Source: Novosphingobium sp. KCTC 2891 | GTDB taxonomy: Bacteria > Pseudomonadota > Alphaproteobacteria > Sphingomonadales > Sphingomonadaceae | Direction: 5' to 3' | DNA length: 52,957 nucleotides | Assembly (NCBI RefSeq): GCF_025938155.1 | Contig: NZ_JAPCZG010000017.1 | Location: 1 to 52,957, forward strand | Shown here: positions 16,067 through 25,310 of the stretch, piece after piece | Layout: each line of letters begins with the position of its first letter | How positions within the stretch are numbered: the first letter of the stretch is position 1 | The notes under the pieces: generated by a model | What the model saw: only the letters and a program-made list of their open reading frames with translations | Databases searched by the model: none | Told to the model about the DNA's origin: nothing | Made by a program: the position numbers and the translations under genes

Positions 16067-18565
16067 ATGTCTTCACATCGGAAAACCACGCTTCGTCGCG
16101 CCTTCGTCGCAGCGCTGCTGGCGGGCGCCGCCTTTGGCGATGCTGCTTATGCCCAGGAGCAGGCTGCCGACACCGGCGGCATTCAGGATATTGTCGTCAC
16201 CGCGCGCAAGCGCGTCGAGACGACCCAGGATGTGCCGGTTGCCGTCACGGCCATCTCGGCCGAAAAGATCCAGCACTACGACCTGAGCAGCCTCGAGCGC
16301 GTGGCGGCGCAGACGCCCTCGTTCGTGATCGGTCGCGCTCCGTCGGGGTCGGGCGCGACGCTCGTGCTGCGCGGCATCGGCTCGAACACCACGTCGATCG
16401 GGCTTGAGCAGTCAGTCGCAGTGATCGTCGATGGAGCCTACTATGGTCAAGGCCGCACCATCAACGAAGGCTTCTTCGATCTCGGGCGCCTCGAATTGCT
16501 GAAGGGGCCGCAGGCGCTGTTCTTCGGCAAGAACGCGACCGCTGGCGTGGTGTCGATCACCACCGCCGATCCGGGCGACCGGCTCGAAGTGATCGCGCGC
16601 GCCGGATACGAGTTCAAGGCGCGGCAGGTGGTCGGCGAAGCGATCGTTTCGACCCCGATCAGCGATACCCTGGGCTTCCGCCTGGCGGTGCGCGCCAGCA
16701 AGATGGGCCGCGGTTACTACGACCAGCTCGGCGCTGATCAGGTCTACCCGACGATGGACCGCACCTCGACCGCGCAGGTCGTGATCCCGACCAAGCACAC
16801 CTCCGGCCCGGCGGGCGACGGGCGCGGCGATGAGGTCTACGTGCGCGGCACACTGAAATGGCAGCCGACCACCGACTTCACCGCGACGCTTAAGGCCAAC
16901 TACGGCGCCAACAACTCCAACAATCCCAGCGCATCGTCGGTGTACTACTATTGCCCGACCGGCAACGCGGCTGGCAATCCGGCCATTCCCTGCACCCGTG
17001 CCTTCCAATCGTCGGCCAATCGTTTCCCAACCGATATCGCCGCCGTCATGCCCTACGCCAATGCCGACGGTCAGACCGGGAACAAGTACCGCAGCTGGGC
17101 CGTCAACCTGAACCTGCAATATCAGCTCGACCACGTGACGCTCAGCTCGGTCACCAACTACAACTGGAACCGCAACATCTTCCAGTTCGACGGCGACAGC
17201 CTGTCGCGGGCTGGCGCGCCGGGTGTTTTCGCGACCGAGTATTCGACTTACCACGCCTTCTCGGAAGAAGTTCGCGCACTGACCTCGTTCGAGGGCCCCG
17301 CCAACCTGATGCTGGGCGGCTATTACCAGAAGACGCAGCGAGACTATCTCGCCTGGACCGCTTCGGGCGGGCTTGAAAACAGCGCCGCGACGCCGGGCTA
17401 TCGCCGGTATCTCGCCAACAGCAAGGATAGCCAGACCAAGGGCGAAACCGTGGCGGTATTCGGCCAGGCCATCGTCAAGCCGGTCGAACAGGTCGAGGTC
17501 ACCGGTGGCGTGCGCTACACGCACGAGACCAAGGACAGCTACTTCCTCGAACCGTACTCGCACCCGATCCGCGTGACGCAGGGTATCTTCCTGCCGGGCA
17601 CGACGATCAATTCCAATCTCTCGTTCGATGACTGGTCGCCCGAAGCGACGATCAGCTACAAGCCGAACCGCAACATCAACATCTACGCGGCCTACAAGAC
17701 CGCCTATAAGTCGGGCGGTTTCTCAAACTCGGGCATTCTCAGCCCCAACGCCGGCCTTGCCGATTTCGAATTCGATCCCGAAAAGGCTCGTGGCTTCGAG
17801 GTAGGCATCAAGACGATGCTGTTCGACCGTCAGTTGCGCTTCAATGTCAACGCCTACACTTACAAGTACACTAACCTGCAGCTCGACTTCTTCCGCTCGG
17901 ACATCTTCGCCTTCACGACGATCAATGCCGGTTCGGCCCGCACCAAGGGCGTCGAGCTGGAATTCGAGTTCGCGCCGCGTGCGGTTGACGGCCTGAACTT
18001 GCACGGCACGCTCAACTACAACCGCGCCCGTTATGGCAATGCGATCGGCGCGCCATGCTATGCCGGTCAGACGCGCGATGCAGGTTGCAACCTTGTCTAC
18101 GTCAACGACGGCACGCCCAATGGGACCGCCCGGCCGTTCAACGCGGCTACCGACGTATCCGCGAACCGCCAGAACCTGAAGGGCAAGCCGACGGCCAACG
18201 CGCCTGAATGGTCCGCTTCGCTCGGCGTCGGCTACGATACGCCCGTTGGTTCGGGGCTAAAGCTCGGGCTCTCGGTCGATAGCCGGTATTCCAGCTCCTA
18301 CCTGGCCACGGCCTTTGGCAATCCCTTCACTCGGCAGAACGCCTACGTGAACCTCGACGCTGCGATCCGTATCGGCACCGAGGACAAGCGCTGGGAACTG
18401 GCGGTGATCGGCAAGAACCTCACCAACCGTTGGTACGCCACAGGCGGGACCGATGCGCCGAACACCGGTGCAGGCACCGGCACGACTGCAGGCGTGATCG
18501 CCGACCAGATCGGCTTCGCCACGCTACCCCGCACCGTGCAGGTGCAGGTAACCTTCCACTACTGA
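16067..18565 (+). CDS. TonB-dependent outer-membrane receptor 1
   Basis: An 832-residue receptor that imports a large or scarce nutrient through the outer membrane using energy from TonB. It has an N-terminal signal peptide (RRAFVAALLAGAAFG, cleavage near AYAQ), a TonB-box-like IVVTARKRVETTQDVPVAV, a plug domain, and a 22-strand barrel ending in an aromatic residue (VTFHY). The ATG at 16067 has GGGAGAGGGG before it; the frame is open 42 codons further up, but that region holds the operator half-sites. It lies directly before the sulfatase gene and after the divergent TetR gene. The likely cargo is therefore a sulfated organic compound. A strong terminator follows it, so the sulfatase may need read-through or its own promoter. 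Confidence 0.92.
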   Translation: MSSHRKTTLRRAFVAALLAGAAFGDAAYAQEQAADTGGIQDIVVTARKRVETTQDVPVAVTAISAEKIQHYDLSSLERVAAQTPSFVIGRAPSGSGATLVLRGIGSNTTSIGLEQSVAVIVDGAYYGQGRTINEGFFDLGRLELLKGPQALFFGKNATAGVVSITTADPGDRLEVIARAGYEFKARQVVGEAIVSTPISDTLGFRLAVRASKMGRGYYDQLGADQVYPTMDRTSTAQVVIPTKHTSGPAGDGRGDEVYVRGTLKWQPTTDFTATLKANYGANNSNNPSASSVYYYCPTGNAAGNPAIPCTRAFQSSANRFPTDIAAVMPYANADGQTGNKYRSWAVNLNLQYQLDHVTLSSVTNYNWNRNIFQFDGDSLSRAGAPGVFATEYSTYHAFSEEVRALTSFEGPANLMLGGYYQKTQRDYLAWTASGGLENSAATPGYRRYLANSKDSQTKGETVAVFGQAIVKPVEQVEVTGGVRYTHETKDSYFLEPYSHPIRVTQGIFLPGTTINSNLSFDDWSPEATISYKPNRNINIYAAYKTAYKSGGFSNSGILSPNAGLADFEFDPEKARGFEVGIKTMLFDRQLRFNVNAYTYKYTNLQLDFFRSDIFAFTTINAGSARTKGVELEFEFAPRAVDGLNLHGTLNYNRARYGNAIGAPCYAGQTRDAGCNLVYVNDGTPNGTARPFNAATDVSANRQNLKGKPTANAPEWSASLGVGYDTPVGSGLKLGLSVDSRYSSSYLATAFGNPFTRQNAYVNLDAAIRIGTEDKRWELAVIGKNLTNRWYATGGTDAPNTGAGTGTTAGVIADQIGFATLPRTVQVQVTFHY

Positions 18566-18575
18566 GCTCCTCCCT

Positions 18576-18622
18576 GATCCGGTCGGCCCGAACCTCCCTA
18601 CGGGTCGGCCGGATCCTTTTCC
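18576..18622 (+). terminator. Hairpin terminator after TonB receptor 1
   Basis: The 15-base arms at 18576-18590 and 18601-18615 pair fully, counting two G-U pairs, across a ten-base loop. CTTTT follows. It lies eleven bases after the receptor stop and 40 bases before the sulfatase start, so it may set different expression levels for the two genes. Confidence 0.7.
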
Positions 18623-18655
18623 CTTACCATCCGCCCGCCAATCCCGGAGAGTCCG

Positions 18656-21010
18656 ATGCCCAGCCTCCAGCCGACCCCTCCCATCCTGCGCCGCAAATTC
18701 CGCCTCGTTTGCGCCAGCGCGCTGTGCGGCGTGCTCGTGCCTGCGGTCGCATTCGCACAGGTCGATCCGCTGGCGGGCAAGGTCGGGCGCACCGTGGCTG
18801 AAACGCACGCGCCAGCATGGCCGTCCAATCCGGCCGCCCCCAAGGGGGCTCCGAACGTAATCGTGATCATGACCGACGACGTCGGCTTCGGCGCGACCAG
18901 CACGTTCGGCGGTCCCGTCCCTACGCCCGCGTTCGATGCGCTGGGCAAGGAAGGGCTGCGCTACAACCGCTTCAACACTACGGCGCTGTGCTCGCCGACG
19001 CGCGCCTCGCTGCTGACCGGGCGGCTGCCGCAGAACGTGAACATGGGCAACGTGACCAATCTGCCCACCGGCTATGACGGGTACACGTCGGTGATCCCCA
19101 AGACCGCCGGGACCATGGCCCAGATCCTCAAGGAGAACGGCTACAATACGGCAATGTTCGGCAAGAACCACCTGACGCCGGACTGGGAAATGAGCCCGGC
19201 CGGGCCCTATGACCGTTGGCCGACGGGCCTCGGCTTCGAATACTTCTACGGCTTCATGTCGGCCGATACGTCGATGTGGGCGCCCAGCATCACCGAGAAC
19301 ACCCTTCCTGTCGAACCGCCGCACAACGATCCGGCCTACCACTTCGAAAAGGACATGGCCGACCACGCGATCCGCTGGATGCAGACGCAGAAGGCCGCCG
19401 CGCCCGACAAGCCGTTCTTCATGTATTACGCACCCGGCCTGTCGCACACTCCGCACCATGCGCCCAAGGAGTGGATCGACAAGTTCAAGGGCCAGTTCGA
19501 CCAGGGCTGGGACAAGCTGCGCGAGGAGACCTTCGCACGCCAGAAGCGGCTGGGCGTGATCCCGGCGGGCACGCAGCTTACCCCGCGCCCGTCCTCGCTG
19601 CCGGCATGGAGCTCGCTCAAGCCCGAGCAGAAGAAGGTCTATTCGCGGTTGATGGAGATCTACGCCGCGACCGTCGCCTATTCCGACTACCAGACCGGGC
19701 GGCTGATCGATGCTGTGAAGGCCAGCGGCCAGTTCGACAACACGCTGATCGTCTACATTGAAGGCGACAACGGGAGCAGCGCCGAAGGCGGGCTCAACGG
19801 CCTGTCCTACGAGCAGTCGGCCATCACGGGGCGCAAGGAGAGCTTTGCTGAACTCGCCGCCAATATCGACAAGTTCGGCGGCCCGGACATGTACAATCAT
19901 TTCCCTGCTGCCTGGGCTTGGGCGATGAACGCGCCGTTCCCGTATTGGAAGCAGGTAGCCTCGCAGGCCGGCGGCGTACGCAATGGCATGGTGATGTCCT
20001 GGCCTGCCCGCATCGCCGACAAGGGGGCGGTGCGCTCGCAGTATGCACACGTCAGCGACATCATGCCGACCGTGCTCGAGGCAGCGGGGATCGCCGCGCC
20101 CGAAACCCTCGATGGGGTGAAGCAGCAGCCGGTCGACGGCATCAGCCTGGCCTACAGCTTCACCAAGGGCGATGCGCAGTCCGCGCGCCGCCAGCAGATC
20201 TACGAGATGATGGAGAACTTCGGCATCTACAAGGATGGCTGGATGGCCGGCACCCTGCCCAAGCGCATGGCCTGGGAAGTGGGCGTGGGCGAGGATCACA
20301 AGATGGCGGTGGGTCCTGAACAGCGCAACTGGGTGCTGTTCAACATGGACAAGGACTTCTCGACCGCGAAGGATCTCTCCAAGTCCAACCCGGCCAAGCT
20401 CAAGGAAATGCAGGACCTGTTCTGGGTCGAAGCGGCGAAAAACCACATCCTGCCGATCCACGACTGGAGCGAGGGCACGCAAGGTAGGCCGAGCCTTGGC
20501 CGCACCCGCACGAGCTTCGTCTACAAGCCCGGCACGGGTACGATCAACGAGGACGCGGCACCGCACACGATCGGGCACAGCTTTGCAATCGACACGGACC
20601 TGACCGTGCCGGCGGCCGGAGCCAGTGGCGTGGTCATCGCCCAAGGCGGCAAGTTCGGCGGCTACTCGCTCTACCTCAAGGATGGCCGCCCCGCCTTCCA
20701 TTACAACGCGCTGGGTCCCGACCAATATGCCATCCTTGCCGACGCGCCGCTCGCCCCGGGCGATCATACCCTGTCGGCTGATTTCAAGGCCGATGGCTCA
20801 AAGCTCCGCAGCGGTGGCACGCTGACCCTACTGGTGGACGGCAAGCCTGTCGCGTCGGGCCGAGTGTCGCAGACGGTCGCCGGCTGGATGTCCCACACCG
20901 AAGGGCTCGACATCGGCTCCGACCCGATCACGCCCGTCAGCCCGGACTACGCCAGCGCGACGAGCGCCTTTACCGGAACGATCAAGGAAGTACGCTTCAG
21001 CATCAAGTGA
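18656..21010 (+). CDS. Periplasmic type I sulfatase (arylsulfatase)
   Basis: A 784-residue exported enzyme that hydrolyses sulfate esters. A signal peptide covers about residues 15-35 (cleavage near AFA-Q). The metal site includes IMTDDVGFG (Asp74, Asp75). The formylglycine signature is CSPTRASLLTGR with Cys112 as the residue to be oxidised. The C-terminal 200 residues look like a beta-sandwich (DLTVPAAGASGVVIAQGGKFGGYSLYLKDG) as in large AtsA-type alkyl/aryl sulfatases. The activating enzyme is encoded just downstream. With the receptor upstream it forms an uptake-and-desulfation unit, either for sulfur scavenging or to free a carbon skeleton. GGAGAG precedes the ATG. Confidence 0.94.
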   Translation: MPSLQPTPPILRRKFRLVCASALCGVLVPAVAFAQVDPLAGKVGRTVAETHAPAWPSNPAAPKGAPNVIVIMTDDVGFGATSTFGGPVPTPAFDALGKEGLRYNRFNTTALCSPTRASLLTGRLPQNVNMGNVTNLPTGYDGYTSVIPKTAGTMAQILKENGYNTAMFGKNHLTPDWEMSPAGPYDRWPTGLGFEYFYGFMSADTSMWAPSITENTLPVEPPHNDPAYHFEKDMADHAIRWMQTQKAAAPDKPFFMYYAPGLSHTPHHAPKEWIDKFKGQFDQGWDKLREETFARQKRLGVIPAGTQLTPRPSSLPAWSSLKPEQKKVYSRLMEIYAATVAYSDYQTGRLIDAVKASGQFDNTLIVYIEGDNGSSAEGGLNGLSYEQSAITGRKESFAELAANIDKFGGPDMYNHFPAAWAWAMNAPFPYWKQVASQAGGVRNGMVMSWPARIADKGAVRSQYAHVSDIMPTVLEAAGIAAPETLDGVKQQPVDGISLAYSFTKGDAQSARRQQIYEMMENFGIYKDGWMAGTLPKRMAWEVGVGEDHKMAVGPEQRNWVLFNMDKDFSTAKDLSKSNPAKLKEMQDLFWVEAAKNHILPIHDWSEGTQGRPSLGRTRTSFVYKPGTGTINEDAAPHTIGHSFAIDTDLTVPAAGASGVVIAQGGKFGGYSLYLKDGRPAFHYNALGPDQYAILADAPLAPGDHTLSADFKADGSKLRSGGTLTLLVDGKPVASGRVSQTVAGWMSHTEGLDIGSDPITPVSPDYASATSAFTGTIKEVRFSIK

Positions 21011-21017
21011 GGACGGC

Positions 21018-21938
21018 GTGAGCGGTGCAATGATCCATCTCGACGGCGGAACCTTCATCATGGGTTCCGACGATCACTATCCGGAGGAGCGCCCCGCCCG
21101 GCAGGTCAAGGTCGATGCATTCGCCATCGACGCCACACCGGTGACGAACGCGCAATTCTCGCGCTTCGTCGCCGAGACGGGTCATGTCACGCTAGCCGAA
21201 CGCGCGCCTGACCCTGCGATGTATCCGGGCATTCTGCCCGAGATGCTGCACGCCGGGTCGCTGCTGTTCACGAAACCGGGCGGCCCGGTGTCGATGGACG
21301 GCCTTGGGCAGTGGTGGAGCTTTTGCTTCGGTGCCGACTGGCAGCACCCCGAAGGACCAGGCAGCACCATCGCCGGGCGCGAGGACCATCCTGTCGTCCA
21401 TGTCGCCCACGAAGATGCGCTCGCCTATGCCGCATGGGCGGGCAAGGCACTGCCGACCGAAGCAGAATGGGAATTTGCCGCGCGCGGAGGGTTGGATGGT
21501 CGCGCCTACGCTTGGGGCGACGACCTGGCGCCCGACGGACGGATGCTCGCCAACACCTGGCAGGGGCAATTTCCCTGGCAGAACCTCGCGCTGGACGGTT
21601 TTGAAGGCACCTCTCCAGTCGGCAGCTTTCCGGCCAACGGCTTCGGCTTGTTCGACACGATCGGCAATGTCTGGGAGTGGACCGACGACTGGTATGCCGA
21701 TCGCCCGAGCGAAGCGCGAAAATCGGCCTGCTGCATCCCAGCCAACCCGCGTGGCGGCGACGAGGCGGGCAGCTTCGATCCGTGTCAGCCCGAAATCCGT
21801 ATCGGCCGCAAGGTGCTCAAGGGCGGCTCACACTTGTGCGCCGAGAACTATTGCATGCGCTATCGCCCTGCGGCGCGCTATGCCCAGCCGATCGACACGT
21901 CCACGTCCCATGTCGGGTTCCGCTGCGTCAGGCGGTAG
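21018..21938 (+). CDS. Formylglycine-generating enzyme (sulfatase maturase)
   Basis: A 306-residue FGE/SUMF1-fold protein that oxidises the sulfatase active-site cysteine to formylglycine in the cytoplasm before export. It has no signal peptide. The key pair of cysteines is present in GGSHLCAENYCMRYRP (Cys274 and Cys279), close to the Cys272/Cys277 pair of bacterial FGE. This sets it apart from the many FGE-like proteins, such as EgtB or PvdO types, that lack it. The C-terminus SHVGFRC is also typical. It starts with GTG seven bases after the sulfatase stop, with GAGGAC upstream; an ATG twelve bases further in is the alternative. Its end overlaps the convergent TetR gene by 11 bases. Confidence 0.92.
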   Translation: MSGAMIHLDGGTFIMGSDDHYPEERPARQVKVDAFAIDATPVTNAQFSRFVAETGHVTLAERAPDPAMYPGILPEMLHAGSLLFTKPGGPVSMDGLGQWWSFCFGADWQHPEGPGSTIAGREDHPVVHVAHEDALAYAAWAGKALPTEAEWEFAARGGLDGRAYAWGDDLAPDGRMLANTWQGQFPWQNLALDGFEGTSPVGSFPANGFGLFDTIGNVWEWTDDWYADRPSEARKSACCIPANPRGGDEAGSFDPCQPEIRIGRKVLKGGSHLCAENYCMRYRPAARYAQPIDTSTSHVGFRCVRR

Positions 21939-22647
21939 GCGCGGTGGCACCCCCACCCTGCAATGCCGACACGTCCTGCGGCGCCATCGGCGCCAGCATC
22001 GTCGCGATCATCATTTCCATGCATTCGGCCAGTGCGGCAGCGGGCGGCAGGTTGTCCGTCAGGGTGGGTTCTGCAAAGAAATCCAGATTGTTGATGAACA
22101 TGCCGAGGCAGGTGCTGCTCCGCATGCGCACGACGGCCGTCGGCATGTAGTGAAGGCGCTCATGCAGTAGCGCGATAGTCGCGGAAAGCGCCGGGACGAT
22201 GGTCGGATCGTCATCCGCCGGATGCACGCGGAACCGCGGCCACATCCGGAACAGGTATTCGCCCAGAACACGCGCAAAGCTGCGATTGCCCTCGTCATCA
22301 ATGATGTCCAGCAAAGGCAGGCACAGGATTTCCAGATGTCGTCGGACGTCAAGGCGCTGCCCATGCTCGATCGCATCGGCCAGCATCCGTTCGCGCATCG
22401 GCTCCATGGATATCGACCTCCATTTCAGGAGGTCCTTCAGAAGATTTTCCTTCGACTGGAAATGATACTGCACCGCGTTGGTGTTGGCCTTGCCCGCCTC
22501 TTGCGCGATCTGCCGCAGCGACACGCTCTCGATGCCGTGCCGCGCGAAAAGGCGCTCGCTCACGCGAAGCAGTTCCAGCCTCGTCCGGTCTGATCGAGAG
22601 AGCCGAGCCCCCTCGGAAGCGATGCTCGTGTCGCGCAACCTTGCCAT
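21928..22647 (-). CDS. TetR-family regulator
   Basis: A 239-residue TetR protein with the helix-turn-helix SVSLRQIAQEAGKANTNAVQYHFQSKENLL. It is a paralogue of the TetR at 15130, sharing the N-A-V-x-Y-H-F recognition-helix pattern. The ATG at 22647 has GAGGAGGG before it; the frame is open to 22794, but that part covers the divergent promoter. It is divergent from the second TonB-receptor gene, which it probably controls. No perfect palindrome is visible between them; the best candidate is listed separately. Confidence 0.88.
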   Translation of the reverse strand: MARLRDTSIASEGARLSRSDRTRLELLRVSERLFARHGIESVSLRQIAQEAGKANTNAVQYHFQSKENLLKDLLKWRSISMEPMRERMLADAIEHGQRLDVRRHLEILCLPLLDIIDDEGNRSFARVLGEYLFRMWPRFRVHPADDDPTIVPALSATIALLHERLHYMPTAVVRMRSSTCLGMFINNLDFFAEPTLTDNLPPAAALAECMEMMIATMLAPMAPQDVSALQGGGATAPTA

Positions 22648-22696
22648 GCCCTCCTCTAGCCCGCCCGCATCCGGGTATCCACTCCTGCGCCTAAAT

Positions 22697-22725
22697 ATAT
22701 CGTGTGGCTTAAAATATGGCGATAT
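22697..22725. promoter_or_regulatory. Weak inverted repeat in divergent TetR/receptor promoter
   Basis: ATATCG (22697-22702) and CGATAT (22720-22725) are inverted around a 17-base AT-rich centre, in the 196-base gap between the TetR gene and TonB receptor 2. The gap is much more AT-rich than its surroundings, as expected for two divergent promoters. The arms are short, so this is only a candidate operator. Confidence 0.3.
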
Positions 22726-22843
22726 CTCGCGCTTTAGCAGCGGAATATCCCTGATTTTTAAAACAGGTGACGTAAATATGATCGAAAGGCACACCCCGGG
22801 TGGGACGCGGCAATGGGCATTGGCCGCGCGCAGGGAGTGGAAG

Positions 22844-25249
22844 ATGACAAAGTTCCAGAGTTTTCGTGGGAAGGCCTTTCAGGCCGGGCTGTGCGCTTCG
22901 GCGGCCGTCCTGCCGCTGCTGTCGACCACGGCCTACGCGCAGGCCGCCGATGCTGAAGCCATGGCGCAGGCCAACGCGCAGCACGATGGCGCAGAGGGCG
23001 AAATCATCGTCACCGCGCGCAAGCGCAACGAAAGCATGGTCGATGTGCCGGTGGCGATCTCGGCGCTGTCGGCCAAGGATGTCCAGCGTTACGCCGTCGC
23101 TGATCTGACCCAAGTCGGCCAGGTCGTGCCGCAGGTCATCATCGCGCGCTCCAGCGGGGCGGGCTCGGGCGCGTCCTTCATCATTCGCGGCGTCGGCTCC
23201 TCGCAGGGGGACACCGGCATCGAGCAGACCGTCACGCTGAACCTTGACGGTATCCAGCTCAGCCGAGGCCGCGCGGTCGGGCAGAGCTTCTTCGATGTCC
23301 AGCAGCTTGAAGTGCTGAAAGGCCCGCAGGCGCTCTTCTTCGGCAAGAACAGCCCGGGCGGCGTGATCTCGATCCGCAGCGCCGGTCCCACGAAGTCGCT
23401 CGAAGGCTACCTTCGTACAGGGTACGAGTTCCAGACCGACGAACGCTATGTTGAGGCGGCCATTTCCGGGCCGATCAACGACGCGTTCGGCTATCGCGTT
23501 GCTGTTAGGGGCAGCGGGTTCGACGGTTATGTGCGCAACGCCGCCAAGGCCGGGACCAGCCCCCTGTTCCCCAATGATCCGCTACCTGCCCCCGATCGTC
23601 GCCAGCCGGGCGGCGAGGAGTACCTTGGCCGGATCACGCTGCAATACGATGCCGGGTCGGACTTCCGATCCACGCTGCGACTGTTCGGCGCGACGAAGAC
23701 GGAAAACGCGCTGGCACTGGCCGAAACCATCGGTTGCACGGACAAGCCCAAGACACTCGGGATTGTGGACCCGACCGGCGACTGCAAGCTGGACGGTGTG
23801 CGTTCGGTCGCCGCGATGCCGGCTTCGCTGGCCACCGATTTCGCGCGATCAGGTGGCGGTCAGCCTTATGCGAAGAACCGCTTCGTTCTTGCCTCGTGGA
23901 ACAACGAGCTGGATCTGGGCGATCACGTGACGGTCACCGCCGTCACCGGCTATTACAACTACCGCTTCACCGCATTCGACGAGTTCAGCTACAGTTCAAT
24001 TGGCGGACTTTGGACCAGCTTCCTCGAAAAGTACCACTCGTTCTCGCAGGAATTGCGCGTCGCCACCAAGTATGATGGTCCGGTGAACATCGTCGTTGGC
24101 GGTCTGTTCGAGGACTCAAAGCGTCACAACGAGGTCGTCAACCTCCAGCTGAACCGCCCGGCCGATCCTGCGAACGGGCGCCGCTACATCAGCTCCAGCC
24201 AGATCGAGAACCGCGGCCGAACCTATTCGCTGTTCGGGCAGGCGACCTGGAACATCCTCGAAAACCTCGAACTGGCCGGTGGTGTGCGCTGGACCCGCGA
24301 GACCAAGTCCACGGACATGGTCAACGATTATGTCCATCCTACCGCCAATGCGGTCAACCCGCTCAACCGCCGCGCGCAGGGGCTTGTCCTGTCCTCGGAC
24401 TTCACGGACGAGAACTGGTCCCCCGAAGCGACCCTGAGCTGGCATCCGATCCGCCGGACGACGCTCTATGTCGCCTACAAGACCGGGTACAAGTCCGGTG
24501 GCTTCTCCACACCGCAGGGTGGTGTCCCCGGCACGTGGGACAGCACGACGCCGGCGTTCGGCTCCGAAACCGCCAAGGGCTTCGAACTGGGCGCGAAGGC
24601 TGAACTCATGGGCAACCGGCTGCGGCTCAACGCCGCGCTTTACGACTATCGGTTCAGTGATCTGCAGCAGACCTCGTTCAATGCGGCTACGTTCCTCTAT
24701 TCGATCCGCAATGCAGCTTCCGCCCGCACTCGGGGGTTCGAGGTCGATGCCAACTTCGTGCTGTCCGACGCAGTGACGCTGCGCGCCAGCGCCGCCCACA
24801 ACGATGCCCGTTATGGCACGTTCAAGCTGTCGCCGTGCTGGTCGGGTCAGACCGCCGCGCAAGGCTGCATCGGCGGCATCCAGGATCTGAGCGGCACGGC
24901 GCTGGCGCGGGCGCCGCGCTGGAACCTTGCGGCCGGGACGACGATCGAGCTGCCGGTTGGCGATCAGCTCAAGGTCGGCCTGACCGGCGATGTCACGCAC
25001 AGCACGGGCTACTGGATGCAGGAAACGCAGAACCCGAGCAGCTGGCAGAAGGCCTTCACGAGGATCGATGCCAGCCTGCGCTTCGGCGACATCGACGATG
25101 TCTGGACGCTCGCGCTGATCGGGCGCAACCTGACCAACCGCTGGATCGGCGTTGCGTCCACCGACAAGCCTCTGGGGGCGGTGGGCGAAGTGTCCGTGTC
25201 GACCGCCCGCCCGCGCGAAGTGATGCTGCAGGCATCGTATCGCTTCTGA
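22844..25249 (+). CDS. TonB-dependent outer-membrane receptor 2
   Basis: An 801-residue receptor of the same type as the one at 16067. It has a signal peptide (GLCASAAVLPLLSTTAYAQA), an IIVTARKRNESMVDVPVAI box and plug, barrel strands, and a terminal YRF. I chose the ATG at 22844 with GGGAGTGG before it; the upstream open frame overlaps the TetR gene on the other strand. It shares the TetR-divergent-receptor layout with the first copy, so the two modules may be an ancient duplication with different ligands. Two DUF1254 genes follow in the same direction, 61 bases downstream, and may be co-expressed. Confidence 0.92.
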   Translation: MTKFQSFRGKAFQAGLCASAAVLPLLSTTAYAQAADAEAMAQANAQHDGAEGEIIVTARKRNESMVDVPVAISALSAKDVQRYAVADLTQVGQVVPQVIIARSSGAGSGASFIIRGVGSSQGDTGIEQTVTLNLDGIQLSRGRAVGQSFFDVQQLEVLKGPQALFFGKNSPGGVISIRSAGPTKSLEGYLRTGYEFQTDERYVEAAISGPINDAFGYRVAVRGSGFDGYVRNAAKAGTSPLFPNDPLPAPDRRQPGGEEYLGRITLQYDAGSDFRSTLRLFGATKTENALALAETIGCTDKPKTLGIVDPTGDCKLDGVRSVAAMPASLATDFARSGGGQPYAKNRFVLASWNNELDLGDHVTVTAVTGYYNYRFTAFDEFSYSSIGGLWTSFLEKYHSFSQELRVATKYDGPVNIVVGGLFEDSKRHNEVVNLQLNRPADPANGRRYISSSQIENRGRTYSLFGQATWNILENLELAGGVRWTRETKSTDMVNDYVHPTANAVNPLNRRAQGLVLSSDFTDENWSPEATLSWHPIRRTTLYVAYKTGYKSGGFSTPQGGVPGTWDSTTPAFGSETAKGFELGAKAELMGNRLRLNAALYDYRFSDLQQTSFNAATFLYSIRNAASARTRGFEVDANFVLSDAVTLRASAAHNDARYGTFKLSPCWSGQTAAQGCIGGIQDLSGTALARAPRWNLAAGTTIELPVGDQLKVGLTGDVTHSTGYWMQETQNPSSWQKAFTRIDASLRFGDIDDVWTLALIGRNLTNRWIGVASTDKPLGAVGEVSVSTARPREVMLQASYRF

Positions 25250-25310
25250 ACCTTAGGCGGCCGGGCCGCGCAGGAGCGGCTCGTCCCCTCGACAACCGGT
25301 GGAGATCAAC

